Assembly (NCBI RefSeq): GCF_964063325.1
Contig: NZ_OZ061315.1
Coordinates: forward strand, 1,922,001-1,986,000
Direction: 5' to 3'
Source of the DNA: Hafnia alvei
GTDB lineage: Bacteria; Pseudomonadota; Gammaproteobacteria; Enterobacterales; Enterobacteriaceae
Length of the DNA stretch: 64,000 nt
The position numbers and the translations under genes were made by a program. The notes beneath the pieces were generated by a model. That model saw only the letters and a list, made by a program, of their open reading frames with translations. It had not been told where the DNA came from and ran no database searches. Below, piece by piece: positions 17,107 to 24,976 of this stretch (position 1 is its first letter; each line of letters opens with the position of its first letter).

Positions 17107-17188
17107 CAATTTAATCAATGGGGCGGCGACTTGAGCTCACCACGGTCCACTGAGAAACCCAAAGGCTTGCGATAACTCGCAGGCCTTG
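17107..17188 (+). repeat. Att-like site 3: diverged tRNA-Lys 3' half plus terminator
   Basis: TTTAATCAATGGGGCGGCGA, then a damaged T-arm, CACGGTCCACTGA, and AAAGGCTTGCGATAACTCGC with AGGCCTTG. Order and spacing match att-like site 1 and its terminator. This is the last trace of accessory DNA before core genes resume at 17273. Confidence 0.6.
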
Positions 17189-17272
17189 TTTATTGGGCCG
17201 TGCAGCAGCGTTTTCCCAGGAAAACGTCTATTTGCTTTTATATCACAATGGTGACGAGCGGAAACATGTTTT

Positions 17273-17719
17273 CTAGATCTTCTGTGCAATGTCCCAAATA
17301 AAGCCAAAGGGATCTTTCACGCGTGCTTTTAAATCACCCCAGAACATTTCTGCTGGTTGACTCAATATGGTGGCTCCGGCTTTTTGCATACCATCCACTA
17401 GCGCTACTGCATCATCAACGTACATATAGAAAATGAATGGTGTCGAAGAGCCAGATGTTTGTGGGCTGCTTAAGTCAGAGTCCCAGCCTTCCTTATTAAT
17501 CGTAAAATTCGTACCACGGTAGCGAATACGAGCAAACAGTAACTCACCATCGTCCCCCTCAAGTTCGGCAATCGCCACCATGCCCATAGCATGAGTATAA
17601 AAATCAACGGCTGCGCTGACATTGGGAACGTTAAGCGCGGTGGTTAGCCAAGTGAGGCCCATTCCTTCCCACGGATGTGTACGATCTTCAACATTGTTGA
17701 ACCAGATGAGTTTATCCAT
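17273..17719 (-). CDS. VOC (glyoxalase/bleomycin resistance) superfamily protein
   Basis: 148 residues from the ATG at 17719, which has AAGGA seven bases upstream; an earlier start five codons away lacks an RBS. The fold pattern is visible: ALNVPNVSAAVDFYTHAMGM for the first beta-alpha unit, LLFARIRYRGTNFTIN, then FIFYMYVDDAVALVDGMQKA and a C-terminal ARVKDPFGFIWDIAQK. The last motif is common to PhnB/YraH-like VOC proteins. Family members bind divalent metals and small substrates. No neighbour points to a substrate. Confidence 0.8.
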   Translation of the reverse strand: MDKLIWFNNVEDRTHPWEGMGLTWLTTALNVPNVSAAVDFYTHAMGMVAIAELEGDDGELLFARIRYRGTNFTINKEGWDSDLSSPQTSGSSTPFIFYMYVDDAVALVDGMQKAGATILSQPAEMFWGDLKARVKDPFGFIWDIAQKI

Positions 17720-17983
17720 TTTTGTTTCCTTCAAAAATTAGCTGTTCAATATTTATATGTAGGCGTTCATCCATTGAAGCGTTATCGCCTACAACAACGA
17801 TATTCTATCGAGCTCAAAAAAATAATACTGTATATAAAAACATGTAAAAGGTTACTTTTTGTTGCTAGATTTGTCTGCTTTTTTTAGCGGATGATGAGTA
17901 ATCCTAAGTATGAAAGCGTATCAAGGGAATTCATCGTTTTTTGTTCATAGAGCGTTTAGTCGGCTGTCTATATAGTGCGTTGG
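17720..17983. other. Intergenic region upstream of the VOC gene
   Basis: AT-rich, no gene. It should hold the minus-strand promoter of the VOC gene and any plus-strand promoter for the RNA candidate that begins near 17984. I do not see a clear consensus promoter for either. Confidence 0.5.
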
Positions 17984-18045
17984 CGTTCATATAAAGAGCT
18001 AACGCCGCGAAAAGCGAGCGCCGGAGATAAGCGCCGGATTGAACG
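17984..18045 (+). ncRNA. Candidate structured RNA element, copy 1
   Basis: Closing stem CGTTCA (17984-17989) with TGAACG (18040-18045). Inside are the conserved AAAGAGCTAACGCC, a small hairpin CGC-GAAAA-GCG, and GCGC...GCGC spanning CGGAGATAA. A second copy at 18165-18225 keeps the inner sequence but has a different, still perfectly paired closing stem. The strand is inferred from the terminator that follows. Confidence 0.5.
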
Positions 18046-18164
18046 TTGTTTATTGATGCACAGGCTGTCATTTCGTAAAGAGAGCATCTATTAGTTAACT
18101 AATGACGAAGTGCAATAGCAATAATTGTTAATTATAACATACGGTATTATGACATAGTGATTTG

Positions 18165-18225
18165 GCCCCGTTAAAGAGCTAACGCCACCGAGAGTGAGTG
18201 CCGGAGATAAGCGCCGGGATGGGGC
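18165..18225 (+). ncRNA. Candidate structured RNA element, copy 2
   Basis: Closing stem GCCCC (18165-18169) with GGGGC (18221-18225). The inner part repeats AAAGAGCTAACGCC and GCCGGAGATAAGCGCCGG. The small hairpin is CAC-CGAGA-GTG, so the middle G-C pair of copy 1 is an A-T pair here. Compensated changes at two stems argue for an RNA whose fold matters. Confidence 0.5.
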
Positions 18226-18237
18226 AGAAGTTAATAA

Positions 18238-18270
18238 AATAAGGCCACCGAAGGGTGGCCTTATTTTTTG
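18238..18270. terminator. Strong bidirectional terminator
   Basis: AATAAGGCCACC (18238-18249), GAAG loop, GGTGGCCTTATT (18254-18265): twelve perfect pairs followed by T residues on both strands. It can end the RNA candidate on the plus strand and the small membrane protein gene (18329-18589) on the minus strand. Confidence 0.85.
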
Positions 18271-18328
18271 TATGTGGCAAATCTAAAACTCATTTCAGCC
18301 GAAATTTACCATAGTAATAATATTCCTT

Positions 18329-18589
18329 TTATTCATCACCATTGTGTGTTCCATAGCTAGTGGTAAATACGATTAACGCTCCTGCAATAGGTGCTAATAA
18401 AGTGGATATTCCTGCAGTGAGTTCGGCGCCATCAGAGATATACAATGCTCCGAAGTAAAGAGCAGCAGCTAGGATCGCCATGCCAAGGCCGCTGAGTACC
18501 GCGTACATTGCACCTCGGCGAGAATATGCAAACAAACTAACGGTAAGGATGGCGAGTAACAGGATAACAAATCCGTAGAGGGGTTCCAT
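18329..18589 (-). CDS. Small hypothetical inner-membrane protein
   Basis: 86 residues from the ATG at 18589, which follows AGGAG at seven bases. Three hydrophobic segments are evident (GFVILLLAILTVSLFAY, AVLSGLGMAILAAALYFGAL, TLLAPIAGALIVFTTSY), with a basic loop (SRRG) after the first. I do not recognise a family. It precedes the strong terminator at 18238 and lies downstream of the GlpM-like gene in the same direction. Confidence 0.7.
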   Translation of the reverse strand: MEPLYGFVILLLAILTVSLFAYSRRGAMYAVLSGLGMAILAAALYFGALYISDGAELTAGISTLLAPIAGALIVFTTSYGTHNGDE

Positions 18590-18708
18590 CGTCAAGCTCC
18601 TTTAGCTAAGTTTCCTGTTTACATGATGGCTTTTAATTTGCATCAAAACATTAACCTTAGTCATGAGATGTTTGATTTTATTGACGATAAAAAATTTAGT
18701 GTAGGTCA

Positions 18709-19053
18709 TCACCCAACGCCGTGAAATTTATTCCACAACGTCACAAGGGCCCAAGCAGAGCCAACCCAGCAAAATACGGCGATAATGAGGGAAAATGAGA
18801 GGCGCAAATGCGCAATCAGAAAATAGAGGGATAAAAGATAGATAAAGTAGGGGATGATAGCCCATATGCCAAAGATGATGGTTGAGCGCAACGCTTCAAT
18901 AGAGCGTTCTGTACCAACGATGTAGTGGGCAATAAGAGCAAAGGTAGGAAAAAGAGGAATTAAGCCAGCAATATAGTAGTTTTTACTTTTAGCCAAAATA
19001 GCAATCAGCAAAACGACTGATGCACCCAATAATGCTTTGAACAGCAATCCCAT
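18709..19053 (-). CDS. GlpM family membrane protein
   Basis: 114 residues with four membrane segments. The sequence LFKALLGASVVLLIAILAKS, then YYIAGLIPLFPTFALIAHY and a FGIWAIIPYFIYLLSLYFLI stretch match GlpM-type proteins, named from Pseudomonas where it was linked to alginate and glycerol metabolism. In enteric bacteria the role is unknown. It stands alone between yecF and another small membrane protein gene, all on the minus strand, with separate spacing. Confidence 0.75.
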   Translation of the reverse strand: MGLLFKALLGASVVLLIAILAKSKNYYIAGLIPLFPTFALIAHYIVGTERSIEALRSTIIFGIWAIIPYFIYLLSLYFLIAHLRLSFSLIIAVFCWVGSAWALVTLWNKFHGVG

Positions 19054-19181
19054 CTTCAGCCACGCTCATTTTCATATAATTACGCATTATCATTGCATAA
19101 TAAAGCAGGGCGAAAAACTATATCAATACAGAACAGCATAAGATTTGGCCTACAGCGCGGTGTAAGCCAAATCTAGGCAGA

Positions 19182-19406
19182 TTATTGGCGGTAGGCGTGT
19201 TTAATCTGGCAAATAGCGTGCTTGAAAGACTCTGACTGAGAGGCATCTTCGAGCTGGGCCGCAAATTTTTCCATGTTAATAATAACTTTACCCGCATCGG
19301 CTTGGCCCATGGCTTTTAACATGAAGGTCAGAGTGGCTTTTAAGCACGCGACTTCATTGGCCAGAGATTCGATAGTGGATTCGGTTGAGAAATCTACGTT
19401 GCTCAT
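19182..19406 (-). CDS. yecF: YecF (DUF2594) cytoplasmic protein
   Basis: 74 residues, the exact family length. LANEVACLKATLTFMLKAMG, QADAGKVIINMEKFAAQLED and the ending IKHAYRQ match E. coli YecF almost position by position. An AAAGGT RBS precedes the ATG. Function is unknown. As in E. coli it lies beside uvrY in divergent orientation, which supports the core-chromosome assignment. Confidence 0.92.
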   Translation of the reverse strand: MSNVDFSTESTIESLANEVACLKATLTFMLKAMGQADAGKVIINMEKFAAQLEDASQSESFKHAICQIKHAYRQ

Positions 19407-20011
19407 ATTGTACCTTTAGTGGTGTGTTTTGCCCTAAATGCATTTAAATTGGTCAGCGCATGGGAAGAACTGTTCATCAAGGGCGGATTTTTTAAGCCCA
19501 AGAGTATACCACAGGTTAGAAACTTTGAGGATGGATGAGCACGATTGCTTTTATCAAATCATCGGTTTAACTTTTATCTGCTGATGAGTTAAATAGTTTC
19601 AATCGGTTAATGTTTGTTCTGGGTGAGTAAAATATATTCAGATTGTTATTGGTAATAATAGATTTCATTACCAAGACGATATTTTCGGTTGGAGACTGTA
19701 CGCGTGTATAGCAAAAAAACTATTAACTTCACGACTTGTTTACGTTTAATTATACAAAGATATTGTTAATGTTGATTTATTATTAACTTATTGATTTTTT
19801 TGTATATATTTTCACGTAATCTTCTTTCTTATTCACTAATCATGCAGTTTTTTCACATGAGAATGGTTGTGAAATAGAAAACTGTATCTTCAAGAAGATA
19901 AAATCAGTATTAAGCGATTAAACTATTCATTCTTGCTAAAAAAAACAGTATTATCGAAGCCTACTGGCAATAAAAACATGTCATTAATTCCTTCTTTGGG
20001 GAGACTTTTCT
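19407..20011. other. Intergenic region between yecF and uvrY
   Basis: About 600 bases, AT-rich especially from 19560 on, with no coding signal. It must contain the divergent promoters of yecF and uvrY. A GGGGAGA RBS for uvrY is at 19998-20004. Confidence 0.6.
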
Positions 20012-20668
20012 TTGATCAGCGTTCTTCTTGTTGATGACCACGAACTGGTGCGCGCAGGGATTCGACGCATTCTTGAAGATATCAAAGGGATCAAAGTTGT
20101 TGGTGAAGCACAATGTGGCGAAGATGCTGTCAAGTGGTGCCGCAGTAACAGCGCAGATATCGTATTAATGGACATGAATATGCCAGGCATTGGCGGGCTT
20201 GAGGCGACGCGGAAAATATTGCGTTATAACCCCGATGTCAAAGTCATTATGCTAACGATTCATACGGAAAATCCGCTGCCGGCAAAGGTTATGCAGGCGG
20301 GGGCGTTTGGGTATTTAAGTAAAGGTGCCGCGCCGCAGGAAGTGGTGAACGCGATACGGGCCGTTCATTCAGGGCAGCGTTACATTGCGTCTGACATTGC
20401 ACAGCAGATGGCCCTGAGCCAGCTGACGCCGCAGACAGATTCGCCGTTTGGTTGCTTATCCGAACGCGAACTCCAAATTATGCTGATGCTTACTAAGGGC
20501 AGCAAAGTGACGGAGATTTCTGAACAGCTCAATTTGAGCCCGAAAACGGTAAATAGTTACCGCTATCGTATGTTTAGCAAACTCAATATTAACGGTGACG
20601 TCGAGTTGACTCATTTAGCAATTCGCCATGGATTGTGCAATGCAGAGAACCTGTTAAACAGTGACTGA
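20012..20668 (+). CDS. uvrY: UvrY response regulator of the BarA/UvrY system
   Basis: 218 residues starting at TTG, as in E. coli, with a GGGGAGA RBS. The receiver domain shows VLLVDDHELVRAGIRRIL, phosphoacceptor Asp54 in DIVLMDMNMPGIGG, and the conserved Lys in GYLSKGAAPQEV. A LuxR-type HTH follows at about 145-210 (LSERELQIMLMLTKGSKV and LSPKTVNSYRYRMFSKLNI). Phosphorylated by BarA, UvrY activates the CsrB/CsrC RNAs and so relieves CsrA control of motility and carbon metabolism. It overlaps uvrC by eight bases, so the two are cotranscribed as in other enterics. Confidence 0.96.
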   Translation: MISVLLVDDHELVRAGIRRILEDIKGIKVVGEAQCGEDAVKWCRSNSADIVLMDMNMPGIGGLEATRKILRYNPDVKVIMLTIHTENPLPAKVMQAGAFGYLSKGAAPQEVVNAIRAVHSGQRYIASDIAQQMALSQLTPQTDSPFGCLSERELQIMLMLTKGSKVTEISEQLNLSPKTVNSYRYRMFSKLNINGDVELTHLAIRHGLCNAENLLNSD

Positions 20669-22493
20669 ACGTTTTGATTCTGTAGAGTTTCTAAAAACGG
20701 TGACCAATCAGCCCGGCGTCTATCGTATGTATGACGCCACTGAGACGGTTATCTATGTCGGCAAGGCCAAAGATCTCAAAAAGCGTCTATCGAGTTATTT
20801 TCGCCAAAATGTGGGAAGTCGCAAGACGGAAACGTTGGTTAAAAATATCGCTCAGATAGATGTTACCGTAACCCATACGGAAACAGAGGCTTTGCTGCTT
20901 GAGCACAACTATATAAAGCTTTATCAGCCGCGTTATAACGTATTGTTGCGCGATGATAAATCCTATCCTCTTATTTTCCTCAGCGCTGACAACCATCCAC
21001 GGTTATCCATTCACCGTGGGGCAAAGCATGCGAAAGGGGAATATTTTGGCCCGTTCCCTAACTCCTATGCAGTGCGTGAAACACTCGCACTTTTACAGAA
21101 GCTTTTTCCTATTCGCCAGTGCGAAAATAGCGTCTATCGCAACCGCTCACGCCCTTGTCTGCAATACCAAATTGGTCGTTGTTTAGGACCCTGTGTCAAA
21201 GGTTTGGTGAGCGATGAGGAATATGAGCAGCAGGTAAACTACGTTCGCTTATTCTTGTCCGGCAAAGATAACCAAGTGCTCGATTCACTTGTTGTTCGAA
21301 TGGAAGAGGCTAGCCAAGCGCTCAAGTTTGAAGAGGCCGCCCGGATCCGGGACCAAATTCAGGCGGTAAGACGCGTTACGGAGAAACAGTTTGTTTCTGG
21401 CAACAGTGATGATCTTGACGTTATTGGTGTGGCGTTTGACTCGGGTATGGCGTGTGTACATGTACTCTTCATCCGACAGGGTAAAATATTAGGCAGCCGT
21501 AGCTATTTCCCTAAAGTACCCAGCGGGACTGAACTGAGCGAAGTGGTGCAAACCTTCGTGGGGCAGTTTTATTTGCAAGGCAGCCAAATACGTACGCTAC
21601 CAGGCGAGATTTTGCTCGATTTTTCGCTGCCTGAAAAAGATATTCTGTCTGACTCTATTTCAGAGCTTGCTGGCCGCAAGGTTAATATTCAAACACGGCC
21701 GCGAGGCGATCGCGCTCGCTACCTAAAATTAGCGAAAACCAATGCGCAGACGGCATTGATCACGAAACTTTCTCAACAGTCGACTATTCATCAGCGGCTG
21801 ACTGAGCTTGAGAAAGTGCTGCATCTGTCTGATATTCGTCGTATGGAGTGTTTTGATATCAGCCATACTATGGGTGAAGAAACCGTTGCTTCTTGCGTCG
21901 TCTTCGATCAGCACGGACCGGTTCGTTCTGAATATCGACGCTACAATATTACCGGTATTACGCCGGGTGATGACTATGCGGCGATGAATCAGGTATTGCG
22001 CCGACGCTATGGCAAGGCGCTTGAAGAAGATAAAATTCCAGACGTTATTTTTATCGACGGCGGTAAAGGTCAGTTAGGGCAGGCAAAAGATGTTTTTGCT
22101 GAACTTGATGTGCCTTGGGATAAAAACCGGCCTTTATTGCTGGGTATCGCGAAGGGCAGCGATCGTAAAGCGGGTTTAGAAACGCTTTTTTTGCAACCGG
22201 AAGGGGAAGGCTTCTCATTGCCGCCTGATTCTCCGGCGCTGCACCTGATACAACATATTCGCGATGATTCCCACAATCATGCGATCACGGGTCATCGTAA
22301 GAAACGTGCAAAGGTGCGCAACACCAGCTCTCTTGAAACTATAGAAGGCGTTGGGCCAAAACGTCGTCAAACGCTTTTGAAGTACATGGGTGGTCTACAG
22401 CCTTTGATGAATGCAAGCGTGGAAGAAATTGCAAAAGTGCCAGGTATTTCACAGGCTTTGGCAGAAAAGATCCACAATGCATTGAAACACTAG
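20661..22493 (+). CDS. uvrC: UvrC excinuclease subunit
   Basis: 610 residues, full family length, starting at a GTG inside the end of uvrY. The N-terminal GIY-YIG nuclease domain is present (QPGVYRMYDATETVIYVGKA), then a Cys-rich piece (RPCLQYQIGRCLGPC), the UVR motif (LKFEEAARIRDQIQAVR), the RNase H-like second nuclease (MECFDISHTMGEETVASCVV, IFIDGGKGQLGQA), and C-terminal helix-hairpin-helix repeats (TIEGVGPKRRQTLLKYMGG, KVPGISQALAEKI). UvrC makes both incisions in nucleotide excision repair with UvrB. No defect is visible. Confidence 0.97.
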   Translation: MTERFDSVEFLKTVTNQPGVYRMYDATETVIYVGKAKDLKKRLSSYFRQNVGSRKTETLVKNIAQIDVTVTHTETEALLLEHNYIKLYQPRYNVLLRDDKSYPLIFLSADNHPRLSIHRGAKHAKGEYFGPFPNSYAVRETLALLQKLFPIRQCENSVYRNRSRPCLQYQIGRCLGPCVKGLVSDEEYEQQVNYVRLFLSGKDNQVLDSLVVRMEEASQALKFEEAARIRDQIQAVRRVTEKQFVSGNSDDLDVIGVAFDSGMACVHVLFIRQGKILGSRSYFPKVPSGTELSEVVQTFVGQFYLQGSQIRTLPGEILLDFSLPEKDILSDSISELAGRKVNIQTRPRGDRARYLKLAKTNAQTALITKLSQQSTIHQRLTELEKVLHLSDIRRMECFDISHTMGEETVASCVVFDQHGPVRSEYRRYNITGITPGDDYAAMNQVLRRRYGKALEEDKIPDVIFIDGGKGQLGQAKDVFAELDVPWDKNRPLLLGIAKGSDRKAGLETLFLQPEGEGFSLPPDSPALHLIQHIRDDSHNHAITGHRKKRAKVRNTSSLETIEGVGPKRRQTLLKYMGGLQPLMNASVEEIAKVPGISQALAEKIHNALKH

Positions 22494-22550
22494 GGGCATT
22501 GTAGCAACATACAAATAATATCCACATATGGAAGATAGTTACCTCACGCT

Positions 22551-23099
22551 ATGCGATTAAATATACCGACCTTACTCACTCTGTTTCGCGTTGTCCTGAT
22601 CCCATTTTTTGTTGTGGCGTTTTACCTTCCGTTTACCTGGGCTTCTTTTGCCTGCGCATTGATTTTTGTGTTTGCCGCGGTAACGGACTGGTTTGACGGA
22701 TTCCTCGCCCGCCGGTGGAAACAAACAACGCGCTTCGGTGCATTCCTTGATCCAGTTGCTGACAAAGTGATGGTCGCAACGGCGCTGGTACTGGTGTGCG
22801 AGCATTATCACGTTTGGTGGATCACTTTGCCTGCTGCGACGATGATCGCCCGTGAAATCATTATTTCGGCGCTACGCGAATGGATGGCTGAAATTGGTAA
22901 ACGCAGCAGCGTTGCGGTTTCTTGGATCGGCAAGGTAAAAACTTCTGCTCAAATGCTGGCCTTAGTGGGGCTGTTATGGCGTCCAGATACCTATGTGATC
23001 ATTGCGGGTGTCATCGCACTGTACATTGCAGCAGTACTGACATTCTGGTCAATGTTCCAATATTTGAACGCTGCGCGGAATGATTTGCTCGAACCGTGA
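22551..23099 (+). CDS. pgsA: PgsA, CDP-diacylglycerol-glycerol-3-phosphate phosphatidyltransferase
   Basis: 182 residues. The CDP-alcohol phosphotransferase signature is complete: TDWFDGFLARRWKQTTRFGA followed by FLDPVADKVM, with four or more membrane segments. It makes phosphatidylglycerol phosphate, the committed step to PG and cardiolipin. It follows uvrC by 57 bases and precedes the glyW-cysT-leuZ tRNA cluster, the conserved enteric order. Confidence 0.96.
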   Translation: MRLNIPTLLTLFRVVLIPFFVVAFYLPFTWASFACALIFVFAAVTDWFDGFLARRWKQTTRFGAFLDPVADKVMVATALVLVCEHYHVWWITLPAATMIAREIIISALREWMAEIGKRSSVAVSWIGKVKTSAQMLALVGLLWRPDTYVIIAGVIALYIAAVLTFWSMFQYLNAARNDLLEP

Positions 23100-23149
23100 T
23101 CGAAATGCGTTAAAAATCAGCAAACAGTCGTTGTGAGATAAAAATGATG

Positions 23150-23177
23150 TTGACGCGGTTCGTGAGATAAGTAGAAT
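23150..23177 (+). promoter_or_regulatory. Promoter of the glyW-cysT-leuZ tRNA operon
   Basis: TTGACG (23150-23155), 16-base spacer, TAGAAT (23172-23177), followed by a GC-containing discriminator (GCATCGC). The first tRNA starts about 70 bases after the predicted transcription start. Confidence 0.65.
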
Positions 23178-23257
23178 GCATCGCATCAGACGGCAACGAC
23201 GAAAAGCCAGAAGATACAAGCAGCTAAGTTAGTGAAATTTACTAGCTAAAATGCTAA

Positions 23258-23333
<76 letters not shown>

Positions 23334-23385
23334 AATTTAAAAGCTGGCATGAAAGTGCGGGTTTAGTTAGAAAGCTAAAGATTTT

Positions 23386-23459
23386 GGCGCGTTAACAAAG
23401 CGGTTATGTAGCGGATTGCAAATCCGTCTAGTCCGGTTCGACTCCGGAACGCGCCTCCA
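23386..23459 (+). tRNA. cysT: tRNA-Cys (GCA)
   Basis: 74 bases with encoded CCA. Acceptor GGCGCGT with ACGCGCC, anticodon loop TTGCAAA in GCGGATTGCAAATCCGT, T-arm CCGG TTCGACT CCGG. Confidence 0.97.
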
Positions 23460-23469
23460 AATTTCCTTA

Positions 23470-23556
23470 GCCCGGGTGGTGGAATCGGTAGACACAAGGG
23501 ATTTAAAATCCCTCGGCTGTAAGGCTGTACGAGTTCAAGTCTCGTCCCGGGTACCA
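23470..23556 (+). tRNA. leuZ: tRNA-Leu (TAA)
   Basis: 87 bases with a long variable arm and encoded CCA. Acceptor GCCCGGG with CCCGGGT, anticodon loop TTTAAAA, T-arm TACGAG TTCAAGT CTCGT. A prophage scar follows it. Confidence 0.97.
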
Positions 23557-23600
23557 AGGAAATTTACTAGAATAATCAAAGCAATAAAGCAGTGTCGTAG

Positions 23601-23621
23601 CCGCCGAGAGGCGGTTTTTTT
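23601..23621 (+). terminator. Terminator of the tRNA operon
   Basis: CCGCC, GAGA tetraloop, GGCGG, then seven T residues, 45 bases after tRNA-Leu. Confidence 0.85.
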
Positions 23622-23703
23622 GTGTCTAAAATCCTCCTTGCCTAACATCATGCCTAACATGATTTTCTCTTATCATCATACAAAAGCAGGAATGTTTTAG
23701 AAT

Positions 23704-24183
23704 TCACTGCCCGCCAACTACCGGAACGATCTCCGTTTTTCTATCATATCGTGCGGTTTGTGATGTGGTTTTATGTCCTGAAATTTTTTGCTTATCAGAA
23801 ATACTCCCTTCCAGATCGGAGATTCCCTTTGCCTTTAAATCATGAAAGGTAAAATCAAAAGCTAATTCAGGAAATGCCGTTTTTGCCGCATCCCGCGCTT
23901 TTTGCCAGCGGCTATTAAATCCATCGCGAGTATAGCGCTGGCCATGCTGCTGGTGGATTACGTACAAACTAGAAACGCAATCGGAGCCGGGTAATTCTTT
24001 AGCTAGCGAGATTACGTCCATCAGCTTCTGGCTCCATGCCTTGATCTGTCGCTTCCCTGTTTTTCCCTGCTCGATGAAGATCCCATCTTTTAATAATTGC
24101 TGCTTTGTTAGTCCGAGAACGTCGCCCTGGCGAGCACAGCATAAATAAGCTAACTCCATGGCAACTTTCACTACCGTTGGCAC
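23704..24183 (-). pseudogene. Phage tyrosine integrase, C-terminal fragment
   Basis: About 159 codons of the catalytic domain remain: the first catalytic Arg in LAYLCCARQGDVLGLTKQQL, the box FTFHDLKAKGISDLEG (Lys in the place of the second Arg, as in this subfamily), SGHKTTSQTARYDRK with the Tyr nucleophile. The N-terminal arm-binding and core-binding parts are missing; upstream DNA changes abruptly into umuC-like sequence at about 24189. It lies 150 bases past tRNA-Leu, facing it, so it is a relic of an element that used this tRNA. Confidence 0.85.
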
Positions 24184-24188
24184 CGCGT

Positions 24189-24515
24189 GTTGAAGTGTAT
24201 TCGATTGATGAGGCGTTCATGGATCTTCGTGGTGTGAGCCATTGCCGTAATCTTGAAGATTTTGTGCGTGAAGTACGTGAATAGCGTCTTCACGTTACGA
24301 TAAAGGCGTGTCGCAGCTTAATCTGTTTGATGAGTTGGGGCCAAAGCCCAACAGCGAGGCGCTGATGAAGGTCCTCGATGAGATAAACAATAAGGGTAGG
24401 GGCAAGATTTGGTTTGCAGGTCAAGGGATCGAAGGGCTGGCAGATGAAACGAAACATGCTTTCGCCAGCCTACACCACGCGGTTTTCAGAGTCGCCCATA
24501 GCGTTTGCTAAGTAA
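24189..24515 (+). pseudogene. umuC-like DNA polymerase V fragment with internal deletion and frameshift
   Basis: The first part reads VEVYSIDEAFMDLRGVSHCR, the UmuC palm region, and ends at a TAG after VREVRE. After a gap the UmuC C-terminus resumes with SQLNLFDELGPKPNSEALM and IWFAGQGIEG. Near 24435 the frame shifts: the other frame carries WQMKRNMLSPAYTTRF, the expected end. Most of the gene is lost. Prophages often carry umuDC homologues at an end. Confidence 0.75.
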
Positions 24516-24580
24516 GTGCCTAGTCCTGCATCAGGATACAGAAAGAGTTTAGTCCGCTAAGAGCGAAAAGCTGTCCTTTG

Positions 24581-24805
24581 TCATGAGGTGGTGACATTTG
24601 CCTCATGGTCAGGATATAAGAATATTGCCCTCAGCCTATGTCTGCTTGAAATGATGGATTCCAGTAGGCGAAGGCGGCTTTCACTGAGATGAACTGCGAG
24701 TAATTCTGCCGCTTTCTTAGCGCCCTTTGAGCGAAGCGTATAAAATATTTCGCGATGATTTTCCCTAGCAGGATTCGACCAAACTCCCGGTATTGTAAGC
24801 ATCAA
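24581..24805 (-). pseudogene. Possible GntR/FadR-type regulator C-terminal fragment
   Basis: A 74-codon frame with NPARENHREIFYTLRSKGAK followed by KAAELLAVHLSESRL. This resembles the last helices of FCD-domain GntR regulators, where E-H-R-x-I...A-A...HL is conserved. No DNA-binding part is present and the ending is out of family. Tentative. Confidence 0.35.
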
Positions 24806-24976
24806 ACATGGCTATCAGCAGGGCAAAATCCGGATGGATTAAGACCCCGGCACGCAGAGCCTACTCGATGATAAAGGCCCGTTAGTTTTGAATAAATTTA
24901 ACGGCTAAATCGACGCCCCGTGATTTTTTATAATCAGGGCATTTTTATCTTCAGAACCTATTAACTCCAGAACCTA

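Noticed and set aside
17984..18225. Classical enterobacterial REP/PU elements
   Set aside because: The known REP core is not present, and the two copies have different but compensated closing stems, which fits a folded RNA better than copied palindromes. Not excluded.
24308..24511. Independent 67-residue gene
   Set aside because: It is the UmuC C-terminus with a frameshift near 24435, so it is treated as part of the umuC remnant.
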